Source: Flavobacterium sp. ACN2 (GTDB taxonomy: Bacteria; Bacteroidota; Bacteroidia; Flavobacteriales; Flavobacteriaceae). Taken from it: a stretch of DNA of 64,000 nucleotides. The first letter of the stretch is position 1; each line of letters starts with the position of its first letter. Both the position numbers and the translations under genes were made by a program. Shown piece by piece: positions 31,688-40,368 of the stretch. The stretch is from the NCBI RefSeq assembly GCF_002303885.1, contig NZ_MRCM01000002.1, forward strand, positions 389,941 through 453,940, written 5' to 3'. The notes beneath the pieces are model-generated. The model did not search any database, was not told the DNA's origin, and was given only the letters and a program-made list of their open reading frames with translations.

Positions 31688-33550
31688 ATGAAAAATCAAA
31701 AAACATCTATTATCTATAAATTAGCCTTATTGGTATTGTTGTTTTCCGCTTCCGCGAAAGCGCAAATTCAAAAAGTAGAACCGCCTTTCTGGTACGCTGG
31801 AATGAAAAATTCAGAACTGCAGATTATGTTCTACGGAAAAAACATTGCACAGTATGAAGCTTCGGTTTCAAACAATGTTGTAATTAAAAATGTAGAAAAA
31901 ACAGAAAACCCGAACTATCTTTTCGTGACAATCGATACAAAAGACGTAAAAACTTCTGAATTGGTTTTCTCTTTCAAAAACAATAATAAAGTTGCCTTTA
32001 AACAAAAATATGCTCTAAAAGAAAGAAGAGCGAATTCGGCCGAAAGAAAAAGTTATGATGCATCTGATTTGATGTACTTAATTATGCCGGATCGTTTTGC
32101 TAACGGAAATCCTAAAAACGACAGCGATGCTTCTTTAACTGAAAAAGGAAACCGTCAAGATCCAAGCGGACGTCATGGTGGCGATATCGAAGGAATTATT
32201 AAAAACTTAGATTATATTTCTTCTCTTGGTGCAACTACAATATGGAGCACACCTTTATGCGAAGACAACGACAAACAGCATTCGTATCATACGTACGGAC
32301 AATCGGATGTTTACAAAATCGACCCACGTTACGGAACAAACGATGATTACGCTCGTTTATCGGCAGAAATGCACAAAAATAACATGAAACTGGTTATGGA
32401 TTATGTTACCAATCACTGGGGAATTACGCACTGGATGATGAAAGATATTCCAACCAAAACATGGTTCAATCAATTTGAAACTTTTACACAAACACACCAC
32501 AGACGTGAAGTAATTACAGATATTCACGCTTCTCAAATAGATCAGGAAGTTTGTGTTGACGGCTGGTTTGTGCCTTCAATGCCAGACTTAAATCTTAGAA
32601 ATCCTTTGGTTGCAAAATATTTAACTCAAAATGCAATCTGGTGGATTGAATTTGCAAATCTTGATGGTTTCAGAGTAGATACTTATAACTACTCAGATAA
32701 AACTGCTATGGCAAATTGGGCAAAATCTATTACAGATGAATACCCTAATTTTAACATTGTAGGTGAAATCTGGATGCACAATCAAGCAAATTTAGCTTTT
32801 TGGCAGAAAGACAGTAAAATTGGTGCTATTGAAAACTACAATTCGAATCTTCCAAGTGTAATGGATTTTACGCTTCAAAGTCAGATTACTTCTGCCTTTA
32901 GTGAAGATGAGCCAAACTGGGATAGCGGATTGATTAAATTCTACAACAATTTTGCTATGGATTTTCTATATCCAAATACCAATAACATTTTGGTTTTTGC
33001 CGAAAATCATGACACGGATCGTATGAATGAAAAATTCAAATATGATTTACCAAAATACAAACTGGCAATGACTTTATTGGCAACAGTTCGTGGAATTCCG
33101 CAAATCTATTACGGTTCAGAGATCGGAATGGGTGGAGATAAAGGCAAAGGCGGAGATGCCGATATTCGTCAGGATTTTCCAGGCGGATGGGCTGGGGACA
33201 AAAACAATGCTTTCACCAAAGAAGGAAGAACTCCAGAACAAGCGGCTTACTTTGATTTCAGTGCAAAATTATTCAACTGGAGAAAAACAAACGAAGCGGT
33301 TCATTTCGGAAAAATGAAGCATTATATTCCAGAAAATAATACGTATGTGTATTTCAGATATACTGATAATAAAACGGTTATGGTGGTTTTCAATAACAAT
33401 GCAAAAGAGCAGGTTGTAAAAACAAACCGCTTTAAAGAAAGCATCAAAAACTACAAATCAGGAAAAGATGTTATTTCAGGAAAAACATTCGATTTAGCTT
33501 CTGAAATTACTTTAGAACCAAAATCAGCTTTGGTTTTAGAATTGGAATAA
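31688..33550 (+). CDS. GH13 neopullulanase/cyclomaltodextrinase-like enzyme (SusA-like)
   Basis: Periplasmic alpha-amylase-family enzyme (620 residues) with an N-terminal signal sequence ending SASAKAQ. An N-terminal cyclomaltodextrinase-type Ig-like domain (about 25-120: VEPPFWYAGMKNSELQIMFYG, in two strands) leads to the GH13 barrel. Catalytic residues are Asp in DGFRVD (about 330), Glu in VGEIW (about 359) and Asp in ENHDTDRM (about 440). MPDRFANGNP and DGKGGDADIR-type loops fit the SusA branch. A cyclomaltodextrinase C-terminal beta domain ends the protein. It would break imported maltodextrins or cyclodextrins before they reach the GH97 glucosidase and the permease. Confidence 0.92.
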   Translation: MKNQKTSIIYKLALLVLLFSASAKAQIQKVEPPFWYAGMKNSELQIMFYGKNIAQYEASVSNNVVIKNVEKTENPNYLFVTIDTKDVKTSELVFSFKNNNKVAFKQKYALKERRANSAERKSYDASDLMYLIMPDRFANGNPKNDSDASLTEKGNRQDPSGRHGGDIEGIIKNLDYISSLGATTIWSTPLCEDNDKQHSYHTYGQSDVYKIDPRYGTNDDYARLSAEMHKNNMKLVMDYVTNHWGITHWMMKDIPTKTWFNQFETFTQTHHRREVITDIHASQIDQEVCVDGWFVPSMPDLNLRNPLVAKYLTQNAIWWIEFANLDGFRVDTYNYSDKTAMANWAKSITDEYPNFNIVGEIWMHNQANLAFWQKDSKIGAIENYNSNLPSVMDFTLQSQITSAFSEDEPNWDSGLIKFYNNFAMDFLYPNTNNILVFAENHDTDRMNEKFKYDLPKYKLAMTLLATVRGIPQIYYGSEIGMGGDKGKGGDADIRQDFPGGWAGDKNNAFTKEGRTPEQAAYFDFSAKLFNWRKTNEAVHFGKMKHYIPENNTYVYFRYTDNKTVMVVFNNNAKEQVVKTNRFKESIKNYKSGKDVISGKTFDLASEITLEPKSALVLELE

Positions 33551-33576
33551 AATTTAAACGCAAAGTTTTTTTTCTG

Positions 33577-33638
33577 CCACGAATTCACGAATTTTTATTC
33601 TCACAGATTTTAAAAAATAATTCGTGAATTCGTGGCTA
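33577..33638. repeat. Inverted repeat between the two GH13 genes
   Basis: GCCACGAATTCACGAAT and its complement ATTCGTGAATTCGTGGC form a long stem with an AT-rich loop, followed by T-rich sequence. It may end transcription of the upstream genes and belongs to the dispersed intergenic repeat class. An open frame runs out of it into the next gene but is not used as its start. Confidence 0.7.
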
Positions 33639-33677
33639 TTTTTTTCAACACAATCCATCCTAAAATATTCTAAAATA

Positions 33678-35345
33678 ATGAAAAAATACACTTTCCTTTT
33701 TTTATCTTTAGTATACTTAACAATGAGTTGTTCTGGCTCAAAATCAGTTACAATGAATAACGAAAACACTTCGAAAATACCTTTCGTTTGGGAAGGGGCA
33801 AATGTTTATTTTTTACTTACAGATCGTTTTTACAATGGAGACACTTCCAACGACGTCAATTTCAATCGAACCAAAACTCCGGGAAAATTACGTGGATTTG
33901 AAGGTGGTGACATCATCGGAATTACCAAAAAAATAGAATCGGGATATTTTGAAAAATTAGGAATCAATGCCATTTGGCTTACGCCGATTGTAGAACAGAT
34001 TCATGATGGCGTTGACGAAGGAACTGGATTGAGTTATGGCTTTCACGGTTATTGGGCAAAAGATTGGACGGCTCTCGATCCGAACTTTGGAACAAAAGAA
34101 GATTTAGCCAATCTGGTAAAAAAAGCACACGAAAAAGGCATCAGAATAATTCTGGATGGCGTAATTAATCATACAGGACCAGTAACTCCCGAAGATCCCG
34201 TTTGGCCTTCTGACTGGGTAAGAACTGGCGTAGTATGCGATTATAAATCTTTTGAAAATACTACGATGTGTACTTTGGTTGAGAATCTTCCAGATATTAG
34301 AACTGAAAGTGTACAAGAAGTCGAACTCCCTCCTTTTTTAATAGAAAAATGGAAAAAAGAAGGACGTTATGAAAAAGAAATTGCTTCGTTGGATGAATTC
34401 TTCAAAAGAACAGGATATCCAAGAACACCAAAATATTACATTATAAAATGGTTGACCGATTATATTCTGGAATTCGGAATTGACGGTTACCGTGCCGATA
34501 CTGTAAAACATACCGAAGAAGGCGTTTGGGCAGACTTTAAAAAAGAATGTGATTATGCATTTGAGACTTGGAAAAAACACCATCCGATGCAGGTTTTAGA
34601 TCAGAATCCGTTTTATACTATTGCCGAAGTTTACGGTTACGGAATCAGCGGTGGGCAGGATTATGATTTTGGAGATCGAAAAGTAAATTATTTTCAGAAT
34701 GGTTTCAACAGCATGATCAACTTTGAATTTAAATGGAATGCTGCTCAAAACGATTACGAAGGTTTATTTTCGAAATATTCTAACGCTTTGAACAATGAAC
34801 TAAAGGGATATTCTGTCCTTAACTATATGTCTTCTCATGACGATGGGCAGCCTTTTGATGCCAATCGAGTAAAAAGTATCGAAACCGCAAATAAACTACT
34901 GCTTTCGCCTGGAATGTCTCAGGTTTATTATGGTGATGAATCAAATCGTTCTTTAGTTGTTGAAGGCACTCAAGGTGATGCAACTCTACGTTCTAATATG
35001 AATTGGGAGGAGATTCAGAACAATCCTGAAACGCAAAAAATACTTTTGCACTGGCAGAAATTAGGCCAGTTTAGACGAAATCATCCTGCGGTTGGAGCTG
35101 GAGTTCATAAACTCATTAATCCGTATCCTTATACTTTTTCCAGAATATTTACAAAAGGCTCTTTTACAGATAAAGTAGTTATCGGAGTAGATTTACCAAA
35201 AGGCAGAAAAGAACTTCCAGTTGGCGATATCTTCCCAAACGGAACTAAATTAAAAGATACTTATTCAAATCAAGAAGTCGAAGTAATTGATGGGAAAGTG
35301 ATTATAGACAATGATTTTGACATTGTTTTACTAGAAGAGATTTAA
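33678..35345 (+). CDS. GH13 alpha-amylase lipoprotein (SusG-like role)
   Basis: Lipid-anchored alpha-amylase (555 residues). Starting at MKKYTFLF (33678) gives a signal peptide with lipobox YLTMSC (Cys17). The GH13 barrel carries FLLTDRFYNGD at its beginning, DGVINHTGP, Asp in DGYRADT (about 272), Glu in IAEVYGYG (about 316) and Asp in SSHDDGQP (about 387). A C-terminal beta domain follows. Surface-anchored amylases of this kind start starch breakdown in SusG-type systems, so two different export routes (this lipoprotein and the T9SS amylase) coexist in one locus. The 18-residue longer frame upstream starts in a repeat and would spoil the signal peptide. Confidence 0.92.
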   Translation: MKKYTFLFLSLVYLTMSCSGSKSVTMNNENTSKIPFVWEGANVYFLLTDRFYNGDTSNDVNFNRTKTPGKLRGFEGGDIIGITKKIESGYFEKLGINAIWLTPIVEQIHDGVDEGTGLSYGFHGYWAKDWTALDPNFGTKEDLANLVKKAHEKGIRIILDGVINHTGPVTPEDPVWPSDWVRTGVVCDYKSFENTTMCTLVENLPDIRTESVQEVELPPFLIEKWKKEGRYEKEIASLDEFFKRTGYPRTPKYYIIKWLTDYILEFGIDGYRADTVKHTEEGVWADFKKECDYAFETWKKHHPMQVLDQNPFYTIAEVYGYGISGGQDYDFGDRKVNYFQNGFNSMINFEFKWNAAQNDYEGLFSKYSNALNNELKGYSVLNYMSSHDDGQPFDANRVKSIETANKLLLSPGMSQVYYGDESNRSLVVEGTQGDATLRSNMNWEEIQNNPETQKILLHWQKLGQFRRNHPAVGAGVHKLINPYPYTFSRIFTKGSFTDKVVIGVDLPKGRKELPVGDIFPNGTKLKDTYSNQEVEVIDGKVIIDNDFDIVLLEEI

Positions 35346-35360
35346 ACCAATAAATATTTT

Positions 35361-35560
35361 TTCTCTCGCAGATTTTGCAGATTCGTCGGATTTCTTTTTT
35401 AATTACATGCTCCATCTCCTAAATCTGCGAGAGACATATAATTTACTACAGATTTTAAAATTCTTTTAATCCTAATAATCTGTGGCTAACATTTTTTTAT
35501 AATATTTGCTCCCGATAGCTATCGGGATTGCGTAAAACTTTGCGACCTTTGCGGTTAGAA
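35361..35560. repeat. Composite intergenic repeat region
   Basis: This gene-free stretch contains an inverted pair around CTCTCGCAGATTT (about 35363) and AAATCTGCGAGAG (about 35421). It also holds the palindrome CCCGATAGCTATCGGG (35511-35526) and a CTTTGCGACCTTTGCGGTTA piece (35538-35557) of the same family as 11708-11891. Confidence 0.7.
35511..35526. repeat. Perfect 16-bp palindrome, copy 1
   Basis: CCCGATAGCTATCGGG, identical to 36310-36325 on the other side of the glycerophosphodiester phosphodiesterase gene. Confidence 0.85.
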
Positions 35561-35574
35561 AAAAACACTGCAAA

Positions 35575-36252
35575 ATGCTCAAAATTGCACATCGAGGCGC
35601 CAAAGCCTACGAACCTGAAAATACTTTACAAGCTTTTCAAAAGGCCTTAGACTTAAATTCTGATGGAATTGAACTAGATGTTCATCTAAGCGCTGACGGA
35701 CATGTTATCGTAATTCATGACGAAACCATAGACAGAACCACCGATGGAAAAGGTCTTGTAAATGATTTTACTTTAGCTGAATTGAAATCTTTTTTAATTG
35801 ATGGTAAATACCAAATTTCAACTCTAAACGAGGTTTTTGATTTGGTTGACAAAAAATGCTTCATCAATATAGAATTAAAAGGTTTAGGAACTCCAAGCAA
35901 AGTTGTATCTCTTATAGAACAATATATCTCAGAAAAAAACTGGAATTACAGTCATTTCATCATTTCAAGTTTTGATTGGAATATGCTGGAAGAAACCTCA
36001 AATCTAAATCCGAATATTCCAATTGGTATTTTAACAGAAGAAAATCTTGAAACCGCTTTGGCTTTCGCCGAAAAAATAAAAGCAAAAGCCATTCATCCTG
36101 ATTTTAATTTATTGAATGAAGAAAATGTTCGACAAATTCAGGAAAAAGGATTCTTAGTTTTACCTTGGACAGTAAACACAAGAGAAGACATTGAAAAAGT
36201 AAAAAGCTATAAAGTAAACGGAATTATCTCTGATAATCCAGATAAAATATAA
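35575..36252 (+). CDS. Glycerophosphodiester phosphodiesterase
   Basis: A 225-residue GDPD-family enzyme that splits glycerophosphodiesters into glycerol-3-phosphate and an alcohol. The catalytic and metal motifs are HRGAKAYEPENT (residues 6-17), GIELDVHLSADG and VIHDETIDRTTDGKG. NIELKG and the C-terminal LPWTVNTREDI and VNGIISDNPDKI are also typical of UgpQ-like enzymes. No signal peptide is seen, so it should be cytoplasmic. The gene is flanked on both sides by the same 16-bp palindrome and has no obvious operon partner. Confidence 0.93.
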   Translation: MLKIAHRGAKAYEPENTLQAFQKALDLNSDGIELDVHLSADGHVIVIHDETIDRTTDGKGLVNDFTLAELKSFLIDGKYQISTLNEVFDLVDKKCFINIELKGLGTPSKVVSLIEQYISEKNWNYSHFIISSFDWNMLEETSNLNPNIPIGILTEENLETALAFAEKIKAKAIHPDFNLLNEENVRQIQEKGFLVLPWTVNTREDIEKVKSYKVNGIISDNPDKI

Positions 36253-36309
36253 AATCAGCTACGAGAAACTTTGTCAAAGTTCATCAGGGTTCAATAAAAA
36301 ATTCGTGAT

Positions 36310-36325
36310 CCCGATAGCTATCGGG
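36310..36325. repeat. Perfect 16-bp palindrome, copy 2
   Basis: CCCGATAGCTATCGGG again, 18 nt before the flavoprotein ATG. Confidence 0.85.
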
Positions 36326-36343
36326 AGTGGCAACCAAAAAAAT

Positions 36344-37552
36344 ATGATCAAAAATTTCGACATAATCATCGTTGGCGGAGGCGCTGCAGGTTTTTTTACC
36401 GCGATTAATATTGCAGAGAAAAATCCGAAACTTAAAATTGCCATTTTAGAAAGAGGAAAAGAAGTGCTTTCTAAAGTTCGCGTTTCCGGAGGCGGAAGAT
36501 GCAACGTTACGCACGCCTGTTTTGAACCTAATGAATTGGTAAAATTTTATCCTCGTGGCGAAAAAGAACTTCGCGGGCCTTTTCATCAATTTTGTTCTGG
36601 AGATACTATTGAATGGTTTGAAAAACACGGCGTAGAATTAAAAATTGAAGAAGACGGAAGAATGTTTCCTGTTTCCAATTCATCCCAAACTATTATTGAC
36701 TGTTTCCTTAAAGCAACCGAAAAACTAGGCATAAAAGTGCTGACAGGACAAAGCGTTCAATCTATTTTCAAAAAAGAAAATCATTGGAAAATAGATACAC
36801 AAAGCGACAATTATGCTGCCGAAAAATTAGTTATGGCAACGGGAAGCAACCCAAAAATTTGGGAAATGCTTCAGGAACACGGACACGCAATTGTGAGCCC
36901 CGTTCCTTCCCTATTTACTTTCAATATCAAAGATTCTCGAATTAAAGAACTACCCGGCGTTGCGGCACAAGTAACCGTAAATGTAAAAGATACTAAATTA
37001 GAATCTACAGGACCTTTGTTAATCACGCACTGGGGAATGAGCGGACCTGCAATTCTTAAACTTTCGGCTTGGGGCGCTCGTATTTTACATGATAAAAATT
37101 ATCAATTTACCATTTTCGTTAATTGGCTAAATGATGTTGATTTTGAAGATGCCGAAAAAATCCTAAAAGACTTAAAACAGGAACACGCTAAAAAAGCAGT
37201 TTCAAAAAAATCTCCATTTGACTTTCCGAATCGTTTATGGGAAAGTTTAGTTTTGGCTTCGGGAATTGAAGTTGAAACCAAATGGGCCGATTTATCTAAA
37301 ATTCAATTGCAGAATCTAACTTCACAATTAACAAAAGCCGAATTTAAAGTAAACGGAAAAAGCACTTTTAAAGAAGAATTTGTAACGGCAGGCGGAATCG
37401 ATTTAAAAGAAATCAACTTTAAAACGATGGAAAGTAAAATTCACGAAAATCTTTATTTTGCTGGTGAAATTGTAAATATCGACGCCATAACGGGAGGATT
37501 TAATTTTCAGAATGCCTGGACAAGCGGGTTTATTCTGGCTCAAAATATTTAA
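36344..37552 (+). CDS. NAD(P)/FAD-dependent oxidoreductase, BaiN/HI0933-like flavoprotein
   Basis: A 402-residue flavoprotein of the HI0933/YhiN/BaiN family. The Rossmann FAD motif is IIIVGGGAAGFFTAINIAE (residues 6-24), followed by the family signature KVRVSGGGRCNVTH. A second FAD contact is LVMATGSNP, and the C-terminal region has FVTAGGIDLKEIN and GEIVNIDAITGGFNFQNAW. The substrate of most members is unknown. I start at MIKNFDII (36344); a longer GTG start lies in the palindromic repeat. The phosphatase gene follows 6 nt later. Confidence 0.92.
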   Translation: MIKNFDIIIVGGGAAGFFTAINIAEKNPKLKIAILERGKEVLSKVRVSGGGRCNVTHACFEPNELVKFYPRGEKELRGPFHQFCSGDTIEWFEKHGVELKIEEDGRMFPVSNSSQTIIDCFLKATEKLGIKVLTGQSVQSIFKKENHWKIDTQSDNYAAEKLVMATGSNPKIWEMLQEHGHAIVSPVPSLFTFNIKDSRIKELPGVAAQVTVNVKDTKLESTGPLLITHWGMSGPAILKLSAWGARILHDKNYQFTIFVNWLNDVDFEDAEKILKDLKQEHAKKAVSKKSPFDFPNRLWESLVLASGIEVETKWADLSKIQLQNLTSQLTKAEFKVNGKSTFKEEFVTAGGIDLKEINFKTMESKIHENLYFAGEIVNIDAITGGFNFQNAWTSGFILAQNI

Positions 37553-37558
37553 TACAAA

Positions 37559-38206
37559 ATGAAATTTAAAGGAATTATTTTCGATTTAGACGGTACATTA
37601 GTCAATTCTTTAGAAGACATCTCAGATGCGATGAATAAAGTGCTTACCGCTTTAAATTATCCTACACATACTTACGACACATATCAATATTTTATTGGGA
37701 GCGGTTTACGAAATCTAGTAAGTAAAGCTTTACCTGCTACAAACAATTCTGATGATGAAATCGAAAGTTGTTTTGAATGTATGGTCGATGAATACACTAA
37801 AATCTGTACGCTGAAAACAAAACCTTATGAAGGCATTGTAGAATTGTTAGAAAATCTGACTTCTCAAAACATCAAAATGGCAGTTTTCTCTAACAAAGCA
37901 GATGAATTGACAAAGAAAATAGCTTATGAATTATTTCCAAAACAATTCGACACAGCTATTGGTTTAAGCACAGAAGAACTAAAAAAACCAAATCCGTTTG
38001 AAGCGATTGAAATCAGTAAAAAATGGAATTTAAAACCCGAAAAAATTCTTTTTGTCGGAGATTCTGATATTGACATGAAAACGGCTATAAATGCTAATAT
38101 GTTTCCTGTGGGAGTAACTTGGGGCTACAGAACAGCAGATGAATTGAAATCTAGCGGGGCAAAAGCGGTTATTAATAATGCTTCGGAGTTAATCGAAATA
38201 TTGTAA
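37559..38206 (+). CDS. HAD-family phosphatase, phosphoglycolate phosphatase-like
   Basis: A 215-residue haloacid dehalogenase-type hydrolase close to Gph. Motif I is FDLDGTLVNSLEDI, motif II VFSNKADEL, motif III KKPNPFEAIEI and motif IV FVGDSDIDMKTA. A four-helix cap lies between motif I and II. It probably dephosphorylates small phosphate esters such as phosphoglycolate; true specificity is open. It is probably co-transcribed with the flavoprotein (6-nt gap) and followed after 10 nt by the Crp-like regulator. Confidence 0.9.
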   Translation: MKFKGIIFDLDGTLVNSLEDISDAMNKVLTALNYPTHTYDTYQYFIGSGLRNLVSKALPATNNSDDEIESCFECMVDEYTKICTLKTKPYEGIVELLENLTSQNIKMAVFSNKADELTKKIAYELFPKQFDTAIGLSTEELKKPNPFEAIEISKKWNLKPEKILFVGDSDIDMKTAINANMFPVGVTWGYRTADELKSSGAKAVINNASELIEIL

Positions 38207-38216
38207 ATTGTAAATC

Positions 38217-38789
38217 GTGAATGCTGAATTACAAAAACAAATACTATCAATCGCTTCGTTTTCTGAAAAAGAAATCGAAAAAATAGATTCTTGTTTTGAA
38301 TATGAAAAGTTTACCGCTAAAGATTCTCTTTCTTCAATGGGAAAAATCAGCAATAAAATCTTTTTTGTTGTCGAAGGTCTAGCGCGGGTTTATTATTTAA
38401 AAGACGGAAAAGAAATTACGACTTATTTAAGTTGTGATGAGGGTTTTATCGCTTCATATTCCAGTTTTATAAATCAATCCGTTTCTTTTGAAAATATTCA
38501 GTGTATTGAAGATTGCGAAGTTCTTTCGATTACTTTCGAAAAAATGCAGTTTCTGTATAACGAAATTCCGAATTGGGAACGTGTTGGAAGAATTCTCGCC
38601 GAGCAGAATTACCTTTGTATGGCTGATCGCGTTTTAAAACTGCAAATGATTCCGGCAAAAGAAAAATACCAGACTTTTTTGGCATCGGCTCCAGCCAAAA
38701 TAATTCAGCGAACGCCTTTAATTTATATCGCTTCCTTTCTCGGAATTACTCCAGAATCTTTGAGCAGAATCCGTCAGGACATTTCTTAA
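38217..38789 (+). CDS. Crp/Fnr-family transcriptional regulator
   Basis: A 190-residue protein with an N-terminal cyclic-nucleotide-binding-like beta-roll (about 15-115, GKISNKIFFVVEGLARVYYL and KDGKEITTYLSCDEGFIASY) and a short C-terminal helix-turn-helix (about 165-188, IASFLGITPESLSRIRQDI). This shortened layout is common in Bacteroidota Crp-like regulators that lack the residues needed to bind cAMP. The start is GTG at 38217; no in-frame ATG is near. The metallo-hydrolase 52 nt downstream could be its target, but this is inference. Confidence 0.85.
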   Translation: MNAELQKQILSIASFSEKEIEKIDSCFEYEKFTAKDSLSSMGKISNKIFFVVEGLARVYYLKDGKEITTYLSCDEGFIASYSSFINQSVSFENIQCIEDCEVLSITFEKMQFLYNEIPNWERVGRILAEQNYLCMADRVLKLQMIPAKEKYQTFLASAPAKIIQRTPLIYIASFLGITPESLSRIRQDIS

Positions 38790-38841
38790 CATTTATCAAG
38801 TGGATTAAGAATCTGAATTCGAATCTTTGTCAAAATAAAAT

Positions 38842-39519
38842 TTGAAAAAGATGAAGAATATTGCCAAAGAAGTTTACCAGATTCCTTTATTTCCGCGCAA
38901 CGCCATTAATTGTTACGTAATTGAAGATGTTTTAATCGATGCCGGAATTCGAACTTCTTCCAGTAAAATAGTAAAAGCAATTAAAGATAAATCCATTACA
39001 AAACACGCCTTGACGCACGCTCACGCCGATCATCAGGGAAGCAGTAGAATACTCTGCGAAACTTTGAATATCCCCCTTTTATGCAGTGAACCTGAAAAAG
39101 CATTTGCTGAAAACGGAAATGTAATTACAGAATACCCAAATCCGAATCATATCATTTCTAAATTTCAGAAAAACTTTTGGGCAGGAAAAGGACATCCCGT
39201 TTCTGAAACTTTAAAAGAAGGAGATCAGATCGGCGGATTCACGGTTATTGAAACTCCTGGACATTCAAGCGGACATATCTCTTTTTTCAGAGAAAAGGAT
39301 GGCGTTTTAATTGTAGGCGATGTGATGACCAATATGAATCTTCTCACTACAAAAGTCGGTTTGCATGAACCTCCCCATTTATTTACTGCTAATAAAGAAA
39401 CCAATAGAAAATCGATTCTCAAATTGGCATCATTACAACCTAAAATATTGTGTTTTGGTCACGGACCAGTTTTATTTAATAATGGAGAACTGGAAAAATT
39501 TATTCAAAACATGCGATAA
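38842..39519 (+). CDS. Metallo-beta-lactamase-fold hydrolase
   Basis: A 225-residue MBL-fold protein. The zinc-binding motif HAHADH lies at about residues 57-62. The further ligands are His in TPGHSSGHISF (about 138), Asp in VGDVMTNMN and His in CFGHGPVLF. The N-terminal beta strands NCYVIEDVLIDAGIR are typical of glyoxalase II-like or RNase Z-like folds without extra domains. No signal peptide is seen. Substrate is unknown. Context: downstream of a Crp-like regulator. Confidence 0.88.
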   Translation: MKKMKNIAKEVYQIPLFPRNAINCYVIEDVLIDAGIRTSSSKIVKAIKDKSITKHALTHAHADHQGSSRILCETLNIPLLCSEPEKAFAENGNVITEYPNPNHIISKFQKNFWAGKGHPVSETLKEGDQIGGFTVIETPGHSSGHISFFREKDGVLIVGDVMTNMNLLTTKVGLHEPPHLFTANKETNRKSILKLASLQPKILCFGHGPVLFNNGELEKFIQNMR

Positions 39520-39601
39520 TTTTATTAACAAGAATTTACATATTCCGTAAGTTTTCATTAAGACAATTCTAATAATTTTACTCTCAACTAATTAATCCTA
39601 T

Positions 39602-40357
39602 ATGAGAGTAAAATTACTTACTACAATTTCTATTTTCACTTATCAGCTCAGCGTTTCTCAAACGGAAAAAGTATTAAACGGAAAAGTTTTTTCGCAAAAC
39701 ATTCCGCTTAATAAAGTAGAGGTGATTAACAAAACAGCTCGAATTAGTACCAGAACAAATGAGCTAGGCGAGTTTTCAATTTTAGTCCGTCCACAAGACA
39801 GCCTTCTTTTTTACTCCAAAGACTATTTCTTTAAAAGATTTAAAATTTCTCAGGAAAACATAGAACAAAATAACCTAGTTGTCAATATGATTTTGAAACC
39901 GGAAGAACTCGATGAAGTCTTAATTACAACTATAAAATTTCCTCATGTTGGTCCTACTCAAGAAGTTTCGGATTCGATTACATTAATGAGATCTTCGCAA
40001 GATTTACGAAAATATACTGGTGTTTATGACGGTACTATTGCAAACGGAATGAATTTTGGCGCTATGGGAGCAGGTCTTTTAAGTTTATTTAAAAAAGAAG
40101 ATAGTGGCAACAAAAAACCTAAAAAGAAAACTCCTGAATTGGATTTCAAAACATTCGCCGAAGCAACTTGTCCTTTAGATTTTTTTACAAAAGATCTAAA
40201 ATTAAATCCTGATGAAAAAGCTCTTTTCCTAGAATTTTGCACAGCCGATCCGCAATCTGAAATTATTCTAAAACAGAAAAATTTACTTTATACAATGGAT
40301 TTTTTATATGCTAAAAATGAAGAATTTAAAAAATTGAATACTGGAATTAAAAACTAA
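39602..40357 (+). CDS. Secreted protein with carboxypeptidase-regulatory-like domain, paralogue A
   Basis: A 251-residue protein with signal peptide MRVKLLTTISIFTYQLSVSQ and a CarboxypepD_reg-like beta-sandwich (about 22-100: LNGKVFSQNIPLNKVEVINK, RTNELGEFSILVRPQDSLLF). The rest is not a known family to me: a variable centre (including GAMGAGLLSLFKKE) and a conserved C-terminal block with CPLDFFTKDLK, EFCTADPQSE and the ending DFLYAKNEEFKKL. The two Cys residues may form a disulphide. The next gene is a tandem paralogue 11 nt downstream, sharing both ends of the protein. No barrel is attached, unlike in TonB receptors. Confidence 0.8.
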   Translation: MRVKLLTTISIFTYQLSVSQTEKVLNGKVFSQNIPLNKVEVINKTARISTRTNELGEFSILVRPQDSLLFYSKDYFFKRFKISQENIEQNNLVVNMILKPEELDEVLITTIKFPHVGPTQEVSDSITLMRSSQDLRKYTGVYDGTIANGMNFGAMGAGLLSLFKKEDSGNKKPKKKTPELDFKTFAEATCPLDFFTKDLKLNPDEKALFLEFCTADPQSEIILKQKNLLYTMDFLYAKNEEFKKLNTGIKN

Positions 40358-40368
40358 AAAATCCGTAA

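Noticed and set aside
33624..33677. Earlier start of the lipoprotein amylase
   Set aside because: It begins in an inverted repeat and would place 18 residues before an otherwise perfect lipoprotein signal peptide.
36305..36343. Earlier start of the flavoprotein
   Set aside because: The extra residues are read from the palindrome CCCGATAGCTATCGGG, and the FAD motif should be close to the N-terminus.
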